Assembly (NCBI GenBank): GCA_037444625.1
Contig: JBBIMA010000013.1
Span: 14,288-78,287, forward strand
Source: DTHT01 sp037444625
GTDB taxonomy: Bacteria; Acidobacteriota; Terriglobia; Bryobacterales; Bryobacteraceae
DNA length: 64,000 nt
Direction of reading: 5' to 3'
Shown here: piece after piece, positions 26,271 through 37,242 of the stretch
How positions within the stretch are numbered: the first letter of the stretch is position 1
Layout of the letters: every line of letters starts with the position of its first letter
Made by a program: the position numbers and the translations under genes
Notes under the pieces: model-generated
Databases searched by the model: none
The model's input: the letters and a program-made list of their open reading frames with translations, nothing else
Told to the model about the DNA's origin: nothing

Positions 26271-27503
26271 TCAGGCCGGCGGGTACTTGACCTTCTTGAG
26301 CACCTTGCCCAGGATCTTGATCGCCCGGTCCACCTCGGGCTCGGTGATGACGTAGGGCGGCAGGAAGCGCAGCACGTTGTCGCTGGTGCAGTTGATCAGC
26401 AGGCCCTCGGCCAGGGCGTCCAGCACGATCTGCTTGCCGGGCACCTCCAGCTCCATACCCAGCATCAGGCCGCAGCCGCGCACTTCCTTGACGAAGCCGA
26501 AGTGGCGGGCCAGTTCGGCCAGTTGCACGCGGAAGCTGCCTCCGATCTGGTAGATCGAGGGCAGCAGCTCGGCCAGGACGTCCAGGAATTCCAGGGCCAC
26601 GCGGCAGGCCAGCGCTCCGCCGCCGAACGTCGAGCCGTGCATGCCCGCCCCCAGCGTGGCGGCCGCCTTGGCGTTGGCGATGATCGCCCCCAACGGCAGG
26701 CCGCAGGCCAGCGGCTTGGCCACCACCGTGATGTCGGGCGCGACGGGCGGTTCGGCAAGCTGGTAGGCGAAGTAGCGGCCGGTGCGGCCCAGCCCGCACT
26801 GGATCTCGTCGAAGATCAGCAAAGCGCCGTGGCGGTCGGCCAGCTCGCGCGCCCTGCGGGCGAAGGCCGGCTCGAGCGGCAGGATGCCGCCCTCGCCCTG
26901 GATCCATTCCAGCACGATGCCGGCCGTGTCGGGTCCCACGGCCGCCTCCAGGGCCGCCAGGTCGTTGCGCGGGACGAAGCGCACGCCCGGCAGCAGCGGC
27001 TCGAAGGCCTCGCGGTATTTGGCCTGGCCGGTGACCGAGAGCGCCCCCAGCGTGCGCCCGTGAAAGGAATTCTCCAGCGCAACGATCTCGTGCTTGCCGG
27101 TCCGGACGCGCCGGCCGTGCGCGCGCGCCATTTTCAGCGCGCCCTCGACCGCCTCCGTCCCCGAGTTGCAAAAGAACACGCGCTCGAGGCCGCTCAGCTC
27201 CGCCAGCCGGCGCGCCAGCGGCCCCTGGTAATCGTGATAGTAAAGATTCGAGCAGTGCACCAGCAGGCCGGCCTGCTCGCGGATCACGCTCAGGATGCGC
27301 GGGTGGGCGTGTCCCAGCGCGTTCACGCCGATGCCCGCGATCAGATCCAGGTAGCGCTTGCCTCCGGCGTCATAGAGGTAGCAGCCCCTGCCGCGCCGCA
27401 GTACGAGCGGGAAACGGCTGTAGCTCTGCACCAGGTACTGCTGTTCCAGCTCGATGACCGCTTGAGCTTCAGGCACGGCCGATGATGCTATGGGGCCGCT
27501 CAT
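26271..27503 (-). CDS. argD: Acetylornithine/ornithine-type class III aminotransferase
   Basis: This 410-residue PLP aminotransferase resembles ArgD, which forms N-acetylornithine in arginine synthesis; 4-aminobutyrate or ornithine aminotransferase activity cannot be excluded. The PLP lysine is in VVAKPLACGLPLGA (about Lys263), the cofactor aspartate in LIFDEIQCGLGRTG, with CNSGTEAVEGALKMAR and ENSFHGRTLGALS also typical. ATG at 27503 is chosen; an in-frame GTG at 27509 is possible. A TATCAT box at 27515-27510 ends six bases before this ATG, and no ribosome site is seen, again suggesting a leaderless transcript. Confidence 0.85.
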   Translation of the reverse strand: MSGPIASSAVPEAQAVIELEQQYLVQSYSRFPLVLRRGRGCYLYDAGGKRYLDLIAGIGVNALGHAHPRILSVIREQAGLLVHCSNLYYHDYQGPLARRLAELSGLERVFFCNSGTEAVEGALKMARAHGRRVRTGKHEIVALENSFHGRTLGALSVTGQAKYREAFEPLLPGVRFVPRNDLAALEAAVGPDTAGIVLEWIQGEGGILPLEPAFARRARELADRHGALLIFDEIQCGLGRTGRYFAYQLAEPPVAPDITVVAKPLACGLPLGAIIANAKAAATLGAGMHGSTFGGGALACRVALEFLDVLAELLPSIYQIGGSFRVQLAELARHFGFVKEVRGCGLMLGMELEVPGKQIVLDALAEGLLINCTSDNVLRFLPPYVITEPEVDRAIKILGKVLKKVKYPPA

Positions 27504-27509
27504 CCCCAC

Positions 27510-27515
27510 ATGATA
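27510..27515 (-). promoter_or_regulatory. Candidate -10 box for argD (leaderless)
   Basis: TATCAT on the minus strand ends six bases before the ATG at 27503. The spacing matches those at 5452 and 38631. Confidence 0.45.
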
Positions 27516-27542
27516 GCGCCGCCGGACGCCCGTGCGCCGCCC

Positions 27543-28445
27543 TCAACGGGCGGCCGGCGCCACGTCTTGCCAGCCGACCAGCCGGATGCCCAGCTTGCCC
27601 ATCAACTGGCGGGTTTCCGGCGCCAGGAAGATCCGGCGGTCCGCGTCGCGCTGCCAGGCGCTAGCGGTGGCGCCTCGGAGCTCTTCGTCCAGGTAGCCCG
27701 GATGCAGGATCATCATATGGACGCCGGGCGGGAGCTTGTGCAAGGCGGCGTGGTAGGCGGCGCGCGCCTCGGCTTCGCCGCTCGCCCCGCGGGCGGCCGC
27801 CGAGAGCAGGCTGTCCAGCCGGAAGACTCCCTCGGCGCGGTAGCGCTCCTCGTTGGCCAGCAAGTAGTCGCGGATGCCCGGCGGCGCCTGGGCCAAGGCC
27901 TGCTCGGAGGGCTTGACGCGCAGGATCGGCACCCCGTAGTCGCGACCCAACTTCTCGAAGACCTGGAAGTAGTCCGGGCGGGCGTAGAGCGTGCCCATGT
28001 GCGTGTCCAGATGGGTGAAGCGGATGCCCAGGCGGCGGGCTTGCTCGACCTGCGCGCGCAGTTCGGCCTCCACCTCTTCGGCCCGGGCGCGGCTCGCGGT
28101 TCCCGCCACCGAGGGCCAGAGATAGCCTTCCGGATCCAACAGGCCGGGCACCCGATCGCGCGGGGCCAGCGGCCCCCAGCGCAGCGTCTTCCACTCGCTG
28201 TTGAGAGTGAGATGCAGGCCGATGTCTTTCTCCGGATGCGCCCGTGCGTAGGCCGCCGCCTCCGCCACCCACGGGCAGGGCATCATGATCGAAGCGCTCG
28301 AGACCGCTCCCTGATCCAGCATCTCGATGATGGCCCGGTTGACCGAGTGCGACATGCCGAAATCGTCGGCGTGCAGGATCAGCCGCACGTCCGCGCCGGC
28401 CGCCAGGGCCGGCAGCCAGATGAACCGCAGCAGCCGAAATCTCAC
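27543..28445 (-). CDS. YdjC/ChbG-type carbohydrate deacetylase, secreted
   Basis: This 300-residue protein of the YdjC (ChbG/HpnK) family removes acetyl groups from amino sugars in its characterised members. Visible metal-site segments are ILHADDFGMSHSVN (Asp27-Asp28), GLHLTLNSEW, FTHLDTHMGTLY and MMILHPGY. A signal peptide occupies residues 1-18, so it acts outside the cytoplasm, whereas many ChbG proteins are cytosolic. The GTG at 28445 is chosen because AGGAGG lies six bases upstream; the open frame continues upstream without support. It follows the YIP1-like gene by 11 bp and is probably co-transcribed. Confidence 0.85.
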   Translation of the reverse strand: MRFRLLRFIWLPALAAGADVRLILHADDFGMSHSVNRAIIEMLDQGAVSSASIMMPCPWVAEAAAYARAHPEKDIGLHLTLNSEWKTLRWGPLAPRDRVPGLLDPEGYLWPSVAGTASRARAEEVEAELRAQVEQARRLGIRFTHLDTHMGTLYARPDYFQVFEKLGRDYGVPILRVKPSEQALAQAPPGIRDYLLANEERYRAEGVFRLDSLLSAAARGASGEAEARAAYHAALHKLPPGVHMMILHPGYLDEELRGATASAWQRDADRRIFLAPETRQLMGKLGIRLVGWQDVAPAAR

Positions 28446-28456
28446 CGCGGGCCTCC

Positions 28457-29197
28457 TCAAAACAGCGCGTAGCGGAGCGCCTTCAAGACGACCCAAACCA
28501 CCCACAGCCCCGCCACGGCGCCGAGCGCTTTCGAATAGCTCAGCCTGCGCGCCGCCGCCGAAAGGCCCAACGCCAGAAGCAGGACGACCCAGATCGAGAA
28601 CAGATCTATCGAGGAAGCCACGCTGACCAGCCACTTAGGCGTGGCCTGCGGATCCAGATAGGCCCCGATGTTGAAGGCGGTCGGGTTCTCCAGATCGAAG
28701 TCCTCCGGTTGTTTCAGGTACATCATCAGGATGCCGAACCCCCCGGCCAGCACGTTGGGCAGGAAGGCGTAACAGGTCGCGGCGAACACCTGGCGAAAGG
28801 CGAGCTGGGCGCTCAGCATCAGATTCGAGACGAACAGCAGCAGCCCGGCCACCACCAGCGCCGAGACCACCGTGCCGCCTACTGCGCCTACGTAAGCGAA
28901 GGCCGAAACCAGCGGCAGTTGCTGCTCCAGCACGCGCTGCCGCTGCTCGGCGGTGAGGCTCTCGGTGCGCGGGCTGGACTGCAAGGCCCGCTCCAGGTAA
29001 TGCTCCCAGCCCACGCGCTGGGAGAACAGATACACGAAGATCACACCCAACAGAACGCTGAGCAGGAGGGGAACCCACCAGCGCGGGCGGGCGGCGATGT
29101 CGGCGAAGGCGCGTTTGGGATCGAAGAAAACGGCGCCCAGGCGAGTGAGTTCGCTCAGGGGCGGCGCTTCCGGGGCAGGGGCGGCTTCCGGTGTCAT
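28457..29197 (-). CDS. YIP1-like multi-pass membrane protein, unknown function
   Basis: This 246-residue protein has a Pro/Ala/Glu-rich cytoplasmic N-terminus (residues 1-20), a segment LTRLGAVFFDPKRAFADIAARPRWWVP typical of bacterial YIP1-family proteins (split by position about 20-46), and about five hydrophobic helices. No catalytic motif is present. The ATG at 29197 has GGAG nine bases upstream. It heads a likely two-gene unit with the downstream deacetylase gene and is divergent from the SH3 protein gene. Confidence 0.7.
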   Translation of the reverse strand: MTPEAAPAPEAPPLSELTRLGAVFFDPKRAFADIAARPRWWVPLLLSVLLGVIFVYLFSQRVGWEHYLERALQSSPRTESLTAEQRQRVLEQQLPLVSAFAYVGAVGGTVVSALVVAGLLLFVSNLMLSAQLAFRQVFAATCYAFLPNVLAGGFGILMMYLKQPEDFDLENPTAFNIGAYLDPQATPKWLVSVASSIDLFSIWVVLLLALGLSAAARRLSYSKALGAVAGLWVVWVVLKALRYALF

Positions 29198-29260
29198 GGG
29201 TTGGTTCTCCGGACCTGGATTATCCCACAAACCGGCCGCCGAGCTGCCCAGGGGTGGGGT

Positions 29261-29269
29261 TGCTACACT
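29261..29269 (+). promoter_or_regulatory. Candidate extended -10 box for the SH3-protein gene
   Basis: TGCTACACT fits an extended -10 (TGn followed by TACACT). Transcription would begin near 29276, close to the TTG start at 29286. Confidence 0.4.
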
Positions 29270-29285
29270 GGCGAATGGAATCGCC

Positions 29286-30458
29286 TTGCGCTTGCGCAAG
29301 TCATTCATAGGGACTTTTCTGCTCTGGGTGCTGGTTCCCGGACCGGGTTGCGCGCCGGAAACGCCCCGGGAAACCGTGCTGGGCGAGGCGTACGTCGGGC
29401 CGGCCACGCTGCGGTTGCGCCGCGAGTTGACTTCCAAGACGCCCGACGGAGAAGTCCTCCGCCACGGCGAGCGAGTCGAAATCGTCGGCCGGCGCCGGGT
29501 GTTCGTCAAGGTGCGCACGGCCGGAGGAGCCCGGGGCTGGGCCCTGATGCGCCAACTGCTTTCCTCCCGCCAGATGGAAGAGCTGAACGCGCTGGCCCGA
29601 CGCGCCGCCGAGATGCCTTCCCACGGGGCGGCCACGGTCTACGAGGCGTTGAACGTTCACAGTGAGCCGAACCGCCAGGCGCCCAGCTTTTATCAGATCC
29701 GGCAAGGCGAACACGTGGAAGTCCTCGCCCAGAAGCTCGCCCCCCGAGTGCCTTTCCAGAACCCCGCCCTGCTGCCGCCCCCGACCGAGCCGGCCCGCCC
29801 TGCCCGGCCCAAACCGCGACGCGACGGCAAGCTTCCCGACCCGCCGCCGCCGCAACCTCCCAAGCCGCCGGCGGACTGGTTGGAGTTGTCCCGCACCCCG
29901 CCGGAAGTGGCGGCCGAGCGGGCCGCCCGTCCGGCCAGACCCGTGCCCGTGGACACCTGGGCTCTGGTGCGGCTGAAGAGCGGGCGGGCCGGCTGGGTGC
30001 TGGCCCGCATGCTGCGCATGGAGATCCCCGACGAGGTGGCGCAGTACTCCGAAGGCCACCGCATCACCTCCTACTTCTCGACCGGACGGGTCAAGGACGG
30101 GGATCAGATTAAAGACAACTGGCTGTGGACCACCCTGGCGCCGGGCGATTACCCGTACGATTTCGACAGCTTTCGCTACTTCGTCTGGAGCACGCGCCGC
30201 CATCGCTACGAGACCGCCTACGTGGAGCGGAATCTGCGCGGCTACTTCCCGGTCTCGATTCATCCCGTGCAGGTGACCGTGGGGCGCAAGACGCAGACCT
30301 GGCCCGGCTTTTCCCTCATCGTGGAAGAGGCCGACGGCGTGCGCTACCGCAACACCTACGCCTATCAGGTGTATCTGGTACGGCTGGTTTCGAAAACCCC
30401 GCTGCCGCCCCCGGCCGAATCCCCGGCCCGGGGCCCGGAAGCGCTCAGGAAGCCGTAG
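29286..30458 (+). CDS. SH3-domain envelope protein, unknown function
   Basis: This protein of about 390 residues has a short hydrophobic leader ending in PGPGC, which could be a lipoprotein cysteine, followed by two bacterial SH3-like segments. The first (about residues 30-95) contains LRRELTSKTPDGEVLRHGERVEIVG-type repeats, and the second ends in WALVRLKSGRAGWVLARML. Between them lies a proline-rich linker. A C-terminal beta region of about 110 residues is not recognised. The start is uncertain: TTG at 29286 or 29292 fits the leader and the promoter; no in-frame ATG or GTG lies at the right place. Its last 14 bp overlap accD tail to tail. Confidence 0.65.
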   Translation: MRLRKSFIGTFLLWVLVPGPGCAPETPRETVLGEAYVGPATLRLRRELTSKTPDGEVLRHGERVEIVGRRRVFVKVRTAGGARGWALMRQLLSSRQMEELNALARRAAEMPSHGAATVYEALNVHSEPNRQAPSFYQIRQGEHVEVLAQKLAPRVPFQNPALLPPPTEPARPARPKPRRDGKLPDPPPPQPPKPPADWLELSRTPPEVAAERAARPARPVPVDTWALVRLKSGRAGWVLARMLRMEIPDEVAQYSEGHRITSYFSTGRVKDGDQIKDNWLWTTLAPGDYPYDFDSFRYFVWSTRRHRYETAYVERNLRGYFPVSIHPVQVTVGRKTQTWPGFSLIVEEADGVRYRNTYAYQVYLVRLVSKTPLPPPAESPARGPEALRKP

Positions 30459-31305
30459 GACCGCAGAAGAAATCCAGCGCCTTGGAGATGAAGCCCTTCA
30501 ACTGCGGGCGCGGCACCACGGCGTCCAGCATGCCGTTCTTCAGCAGGAACTCGCTGCGCTGAAAGCCCTCGGGCAGCTTCTGGCGGATGGTCTGCTCGAT
30601 GACCCGCGGGCCGGCAAAGCCGATCAAGGCGCCCGGCTCGGCGATGTTCAAGTCGCCCAGCATGGCGAAGCTGGCCGTGACGCCGCCCGTGGTGGGATCG
30701 GTCAGCACGCTGATGAAGGGGACGCGCGCCTCGTCCAGGCGCATCAGAGCGGCGGAAATCTTGGCCATCTGCATCAGGCTGACGGCGCCCTCCTGCATGC
30801 GCGCCCCGCCCGAGGCCGAGACGATGATCAACGGGATGCGCTGGGCCAGGGCCCGCTCGATGGCCCGGGTGATCTTCTCGCCCACCACCGCTCCCATGCT
30901 GCCCCCGATGAATTTCACCTCCAGCGCGCAGATGTAGACCGGCCGGCCCTGGAGCGTGCCGCCGGCCGAGATCAGCGCGTCGTTGAGCTGGGTGGCCTGG
31001 CGCATGGCGGCCAGGCGCTCCTTGTAGGGCTTGGCGTCCACGAAGCCCAGCGGGTCGGTGGAGACCAGGTGGGCGTCGAAGGTCTCCCACTCGCCGTCAA
31101 AGAGCAGGCGCAGCCGGGTGAGGGCGTCAATCTTGAAGTGGAAGCCGCACTTGGGGCAGACGTGGAGGTTCTCCTGAAGGGCCTTGCGCCAGATGATCTG
31201 CCGGCAGCCGTCGCACTTGACCCACAGGCCCTCGGTGCGGACGCGGCGCTCGCCTTCCTCGGGAGGCCCTTCGGTTTTGGGTTTGGGTCGGGTGAACCAG
31301 GGCAT
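30445..31305 (-). CDS. accD: Acetyl-CoA carboxylase carboxyltransferase subunit beta
   Basis: This 286-residue subunit, with AccA, transfers the carboxyl group from biotin to acetyl-CoA in fatty acid synthesis. The N-terminal zinc finger has Cys31, Cys34, Cys50 and Cys53 (CDGC and CPKC). The crotonase-like core carries VSASGGARMQEGA and PTTGGVTASFAMLGD. Length and motifs match the family. It follows cobO by 3 bp, an unrelated partner in the same operon. Neither accA nor the biotin carboxylase is in the window. Confidence 0.96.
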   Translation of the reverse strand: MPWFTRPKPKTEGPPEEGERRVRTEGLWVKCDGCRQIIWRKALQENLHVCPKCGFHFKIDALTRLRLLFDGEWETFDAHLVSTDPLGFVDAKPYKERLAAMRQATQLNDALISAGGTLQGRPVYICALEVKFIGGSMGAVVGEKITRAIERALAQRIPLIIVSASGGARMQEGAVSLMQMAKISAALMRLDEARVPFISVLTDPTTGGVTASFAMLGDLNIAEPGALIGFAGPRVIEQTIRQKLPEGFQRSEFLLKNGMLDAVVPRPQLKGFISKALDFFCGPTAS

Positions 31306-31308
31306 GGC

Positions 31309-31839
31309 TCAGTACTCGATGCCCCGCTGGGCCGGGATGCCCTGCCGGAAGGGATGCTTGATCTCGCGCATCTCGCTCACCAGATCGGCCGCTTCGATCA
31401 GGCGGGCGTGCGCGTTACGGCCCGTGCAAATGACGTGGAGCTGCTCGGGCCGCTCGCTCAGACCCTCCAGCACCTGCTCGATGCTCAGCAAACCGTAGTC
31501 CACCGCGTTGTTGATCTCGTCCAGAATGATCATATCGTACCGGCCGGAGCGCATTTCCTCCCGGGCGGTCTGCCAGGCCTGTTGCGCGGCGCGGACGTCC
31601 TCCGGGTCGGGCCGACCGGCCTGGACGAAGCCGCGGCCCATGGGGCGGATCTCGAACGCCCCTCCCAGCAGGCGGGCCGCCTCCAGCTCACCGTACCGCC
31701 AGGAGCCCTTGATGAACTGGATCATCAGGACCTTCCATCCCTGGCCCACGGCCCGCAGCGCCGCCCCCATCGCGGCGGTGGTCTTGCCCTTGCCGTCGCC
31801 GGTATAGACGATCAGCAAGCCCCGCCGCGGCTTTCTCAT
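31309..31839 (-). CDS. cobO: Cob(I)yrinic acid a,c-diamide adenosyltransferase
   Basis: This 176-residue CobA/CobO/BtuR-type enzyme attaches the adenosyl group to corrinoids. The P-loop GDGKGKTT at residues 14-21, the MIQFIKG segment, MIILDEINNAVDYGLL and CTGRNAHARLIEAADLVSEM are all diagnostic. ATG at 31839 is chosen over a longer frame because it gives the usual N-terminus just before the P-loop. It is the first gene of a short operon with accD and divergent from sdhC. Its presence suggests B12 use or salvage. Confidence 0.92.
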   Translation of the reverse strand: MRKPRRGLLIVYTGDGKGKTTAAMGAALRAVGQGWKVLMIQFIKGSWRYGELEAARLLGGAFEIRPMGRGFVQAGRPDPEDVRAAQQAWQTAREEMRSGRYDMIILDEINNAVDYGLLSIEQVLEGLSERPEQLHVICTGRNAHARLIEAADLVSEMREIKHPFRQGIPAQRGIEY

Positions 31840-31905
31840 CGTCTTACGGTAGCGCGCCGGCCGGGCCCCCCGCAATGGGCTCGCACCCCGCCGCTCCGCC
31901 GCGCG

Positions 31906-31936
31906 TTGACTCGCCGACGGCGCTTTCGATTATAAT
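31906..31936 (+). promoter_or_regulatory. Sigma-70-type promoter of sdhCAB
   Basis: TTGACT at 31906-31911 and a perfect TATAAT at 31931-31936 are separated by 19 bases. Transcription would begin near 31943, leaving a leader of about 28 bases with a GAAGG site seven bases before the ATG at 31971. It is one of the few promoters here with a recognisable -35. Confidence 0.75.
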
Positions 31937-31970
31937 GGCGGGTCTCGCGAGGAGATCCGAAGGCTAGCTT

Positions 31971-32662
31971 ATGAGCGCAGCGGCGGCAACCAAGATCGGC
32001 GAGCGAGTCGGCTTTTACGAGGCGCCGGTGGGCAAGAAGGTCATCGTGGCGGTGACCGGGCTGGTGCTGATCGGCTACATCGTGGCCCACATGCTGGGCA
32101 ACCTGCAAATCTTCCTGGGGCCCGAGCGCATCAACGCTTATGCCGAGCTGCTGCACAGCGCGGGACCGCTGTTGTGGACCGCCCGCCTGGTGCTGCTGAT
32201 CTCTGTGGGCCTGCACATCCTGCTCACCTTGCAGCTCTGGCTGCTGAAGCGGCGCGCCCGCCCGGTGCGCTACGTCAAGAAGGCCGACGTGCCCTCGGCT
32301 TACGCGGCCCGCACCATGATCCTGAGCGGGCCGCTGATCGCCGCCTTCGTGGTCTTCCACGTGCTCCACCTGACCACGGGCGACGCCGGGCTGCCCTTCG
32401 AGGAGCTCCGGGTCTACGAGAACGTCGTTCGGGGCTTCCGCATCTGGTACGTCTCGGCGGCCTACATGGCGGCGGTCTCCCTGGTGGGGCTGCACGTCTG
32501 GCACGGCTTGTGGAGCATGCTGCACACGCTGGGCCTGGACGACGAGCGGTACCGGCCGGCGCTGGAGCGCATCTCGCACGCCGCGGGCCTGCTGGTGGCG
32601 CTCGGCTACCTCTCCATCCCGGTGGCGGTGCTCACCGGCCTGATCGGCGCAGGAGTCCACTG

Positions 32663-32663
<1 letters not shown>
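31971..32663 (+). CDS. sdhC: Succinate dehydrogenase cytochrome b subunit
   Basis: This 230-residue membrane anchor of complex II has five hydrophobic helices and several helix histidines (in YIVAHMLGN, VGLHILLT, VVFHVLHL and LVGLHVWHG) that could bind two hemes. The single large subunit and the CAB gene order match the class-B enzymes of Bacillus and Wolinella, which use menaquinone. The stop overlaps the sdhA start by one base (TGATG). Confidence 0.93.
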
Positions 32664-34572
<1,909 letters not shown>

Positions 34573-34576
<4 letters not shown>

Positions 34577-35352
34577 GGATCATCCTGCACGTCTGGCGGC
34601 AGAAGAACGCCCGCGAAGCGGGGCGCATGGTCCGCTACGAGGTCAACAACGTCAACCCGCACATGTCGTTCCTGGAGATGCTCGACGTGTTGAACGAGGA
34701 GCTGACCCAGAAGGGCGAGGAGCCCATCGCCTTCGATCACGACTGCCGGGAAGGCATCTGCGGGATGTGCGGCTTCATGATCAACGGCCGGGCGCACGGC
34801 CCCCAACCGGGCACCACCGTCTGCCAGCTCCACATGCGGCATTTCCAGGACGGCGACGAACTGTGGCTGGAGCCCTTCCGGGCTCGCGCCTTCCCCCTGC
34901 TGCGCGACCTGGCGGTGGACCGCAGCGCCCTGGATCGGCTCATCGCGGCCGGCGGATACATCTCGGTCAACGCCGGCAGCGCCCCGGACGGCAACGCCGT
35001 CCCGGTGCCCAAGCAGGCGGCCGAGAAGGCCATGGATGCGGCCGCCTGCATCGGCTGCGGGGCCTGCGTGGCCCAGTGTCCTAACGCGGCGGCCGCCTTG
35101 TTCCTGGGCGCCAAAGTCTCCCATCTCGGCCTGCTGCCCCAAGGCCAGCCGGAGCGCTACGAGCGCGTCCTCAACATGGTGGCCCAGGCGGCCCGCGAGG
35201 GCTTCGGCTCCTGCACCAACATCGGCGAGTGCGAAGCGGTCTGCCCCAAGCGGATCAAGCTGGAAGTGATCGCGCGCCTGAACCGCGATTACCTGGTGGC
35301 CACCATCAAGCACCTGGGCGTCAGGGAGACCGTCGAGGCGGGAGCGGGCTGA
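34573..35352 (+). CDS. sdhB: Succinate dehydrogenase iron-sulfur subunit
   Basis: This 259-residue subunit relays electrons from FAD to quinone. The [2Fe-2S] cluster uses Cys58, Cys63, Cys66 and Cys84 (CREGICGMCG). A ferredoxin-like C-terminal domain has CIGCGACVAQCP (Cys159, 162, 165, 169) and CTNIGECEAVCPK (Cys214, 220, 224) for the [4Fe-4S] and [3Fe-4S] centres. It is the last gene of sdhCAB. No clear terminator hairpin with a T-run follows. Confidence 0.96.
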
Positions 35353-35386
35353 GTCCCCGCCGGCCGCCGCCCGGCGGAGGCCGCCG

Positions 35387-35392
35387 TATAAT
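35387..35392 (+). promoter_or_regulatory. -10 box before ntrY
   Basis: A perfect TATAAT lies 20 bases before the ATG at 35413 in the 60-bp gap after sdhB. No clear -35 is seen. Confidence 0.55.
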
Positions 35393-35412
35393 CGGATCAG
35401 GCTCGGTCCCCG

Positions 35413-37242
35413 ATGCGAAGGCGGTTCCTGTATCTGTCCGGCCTGGTCCTGCTGCTGGTCTCGGCCGGGCTGGTGATCTGGCAAGGCTCGTTCAGCTTCG
35501 GCGAGCTGGCGCCCACCAGTCCCGAGCAGACCGTGCTCTACTGGGCGATCTCCACCCTGGTCTTCCTGCTCACGGTCACCCTGGGCTTCATGCTGCTGCG
35601 CACCGCGCTCCGCCTCTACGTCGAGCGGCGTAGCAACCGGGAAGGCTCCCGCATCAAGACCAAGCTGGTGATCGGGGCCCTGGCGCTCAGCTTCCTGCCC
35701 GTATTTTTCCTGGTGCTGTGGAGCGTCTCGGTGCTGAATCGCAACCTGGACAAGTGGTTCAGTCGGCCGGCGGAAAATGTGCGCCTGAACCTCCAGGAGG
35801 TGGCTCGGGCGCTCGAGCAGGAACGGGCCAGCGCGGGCCGCATCCAGCCCGCCTGGCTGGCCGAAAAGCAGAAGCAGATCGAGGGCTACATCCGCGAGTA
35901 CGACCGGCTGGCCATCAGCCGCAAGGAGGCCCGGCGCTTTTACCTGATGCTGCTGGCGCTGATCACGCTGTTCGTGCTCTTCGTGGCCACCTGGATCGCG
36001 CTCTTCCTGGCCCGGCAGATCTCCAATCCGATCTCGGCCCTGCTGGATGCGGCCGCCCAGGTGCGCCGGGGCAATCTGGAGCATCGGGTGCAGGTGCGCG
36101 CGATTGACGAGCTGGCCACCCTGGTGCGAGCGTTCAACGAGATGACGCGCGATCTGGAGGCCAACAGCCGGGAGCTGGAACGCCGCCGGCGCTTCACGGA
36201 AGCGATCCTGGAGAGCATTCCCACGGGGGTGATCTCGGTGAGCTTCGACGGGCGCATCCAGCGCGTCAACCGGGCTTTGGGCGAGATCCTGGGGGCGCAG
36301 GGGGTGGCCCGCGCCCAGCGGCTGGAGGACCTGTTTTCGCGCGAAGACACGGCCGAGCTGCGCTACATGATGAAGCGGGCCCGCCGCACGGGCCTCGCCT
36401 CCCGCCAGTTCGAGCGCAAGGCGGGAGGCGCCGTGCAGCACCTGGCGGTTACGGTGGCGGCGCTGGAAGACAAGGCGGGTTCGGGCTTTGTCCTGGTCCT
36501 GGAGGACACCAGCGAGCTGCTGCGCGCCCAGAAGGCGCTCGCCTGGCAGGAGGTGGCCCGCCGCCTGGCGCACGAAATCAAGAATCCCCTGACGCCCATC
36601 GCCCTGAGCGCGGAACGCGTCGCCTACCAGCTGGAACGCCATCCGACGCCGGCCGAATTCCGCCGCATCGCGCGCGAGTGCCTCCAGACCATCACCCGGG
36701 AGGTGGAATCGGTCAAGAGCCTGGTGGATCAGTTTTCCCAACTGGCCGGCTTCCCGGCCGCCCGCCCCGCCCCGGCCGACCTCAACCAGGTGGTCCAGGA
36801 GGCCCTGGCCGTGTTCGCCGGAAGACTGGACGGCATCGAGCTGCGCTGCGAGCTGGCGCCCGGCCTGCCCCCTGTCAAGCTGGATCGCGAGCTGTTCAAG
36901 CGGGCCATCGTGAACCTGGTGGACAATGCGGCCGAGGCCATGCAGGAGTCCCCGCTCAAGCGCCTGTACGTGGCCACCCTGGCCCCTTCTTCCGAGGCGG
37001 TCGAGCTGGTCATTGCCGACACCGGCTGCGGCATCTCGCCCGAGGACAAGGAGAAACTTTTCCTGCCCTACTTCTCCACCAAGGGGCGGGGGACCGGCCT
37101 GGGGCTGGCCATCGTCAGCCAGATCCTCCACGAGCACAAGGCGGGCATCCGCGTCGAGGATAACCAGCCCGCGGGGGCGCGGTTCATCATCGAGATCCCC
37201 GCCCTGGAGGCCGAAGCACAACCCGCGGAGTGGACGGCGTGA
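35413..37242 (+). CDS. NtrY-like membrane sensor histidine kinase
   Basis: This 609-residue kinase has transmembrane helices at about residues 8-24, 41-63, 86-106 and 177-200, a HAMP domain (about 200-253), a PAS domain (about 262-370), and a HisKA segment with the phospho-accepting His387 in RRLAHEIKNPLTPI. The ATPase domain shows N501 in NLVDNAAEAM, DTGCG at 536-540 and GTGLGL at 560-565. The layout matches NtrY of NtrYX, which links redox or nitrogen state to transcription in other bacteria. It overlaps the regulator gene, so the two form a pair. The signal is unknown. Confidence 0.88.
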   Translation: MRRRFLYLSGLVLLLVSAGLVIWQGSFSFGELAPTSPEQTVLYWAISTLVFLLTVTLGFMLLRTALRLYVERRSNREGSRIKTKLVIGALALSFLPVFFLVLWSVSVLNRNLDKWFSRPAENVRLNLQEVARALEQERASAGRIQPAWLAEKQKQIEGYIREYDRLAISRKEARRFYLMLLALITLFVLFVATWIALFLARQISNPISALLDAAAQVRRGNLEHRVQVRAIDELATLVRAFNEMTRDLEANSRELERRRRFTEAILESIPTGVISVSFDGRIQRVNRALGEILGAQGVARAQRLEDLFSREDTAELRYMMKRARRTGLASRQFERKAGGAVQHLAVTVAALEDKAGSGFVLVLEDTSELLRAQKALAWQEVARRLAHEIKNPLTPIALSAERVAYQLERHPTPAEFRRIARECLQTITREVESVKSLVDQFSQLAGFPAARPAPADLNQVVQEALAVFAGRLDGIELRCELAPGLPPVKLDRELFKRAIVNLVDNAAEAMQESPLKRLYVATLAPSSEAVELVIADTGCGISPEDKEKLFLPYFSTKGRGTGLGLAIVSQILHEHKAGIRVEDNQPAGARFIIEIPALEAEAQPAEWTA

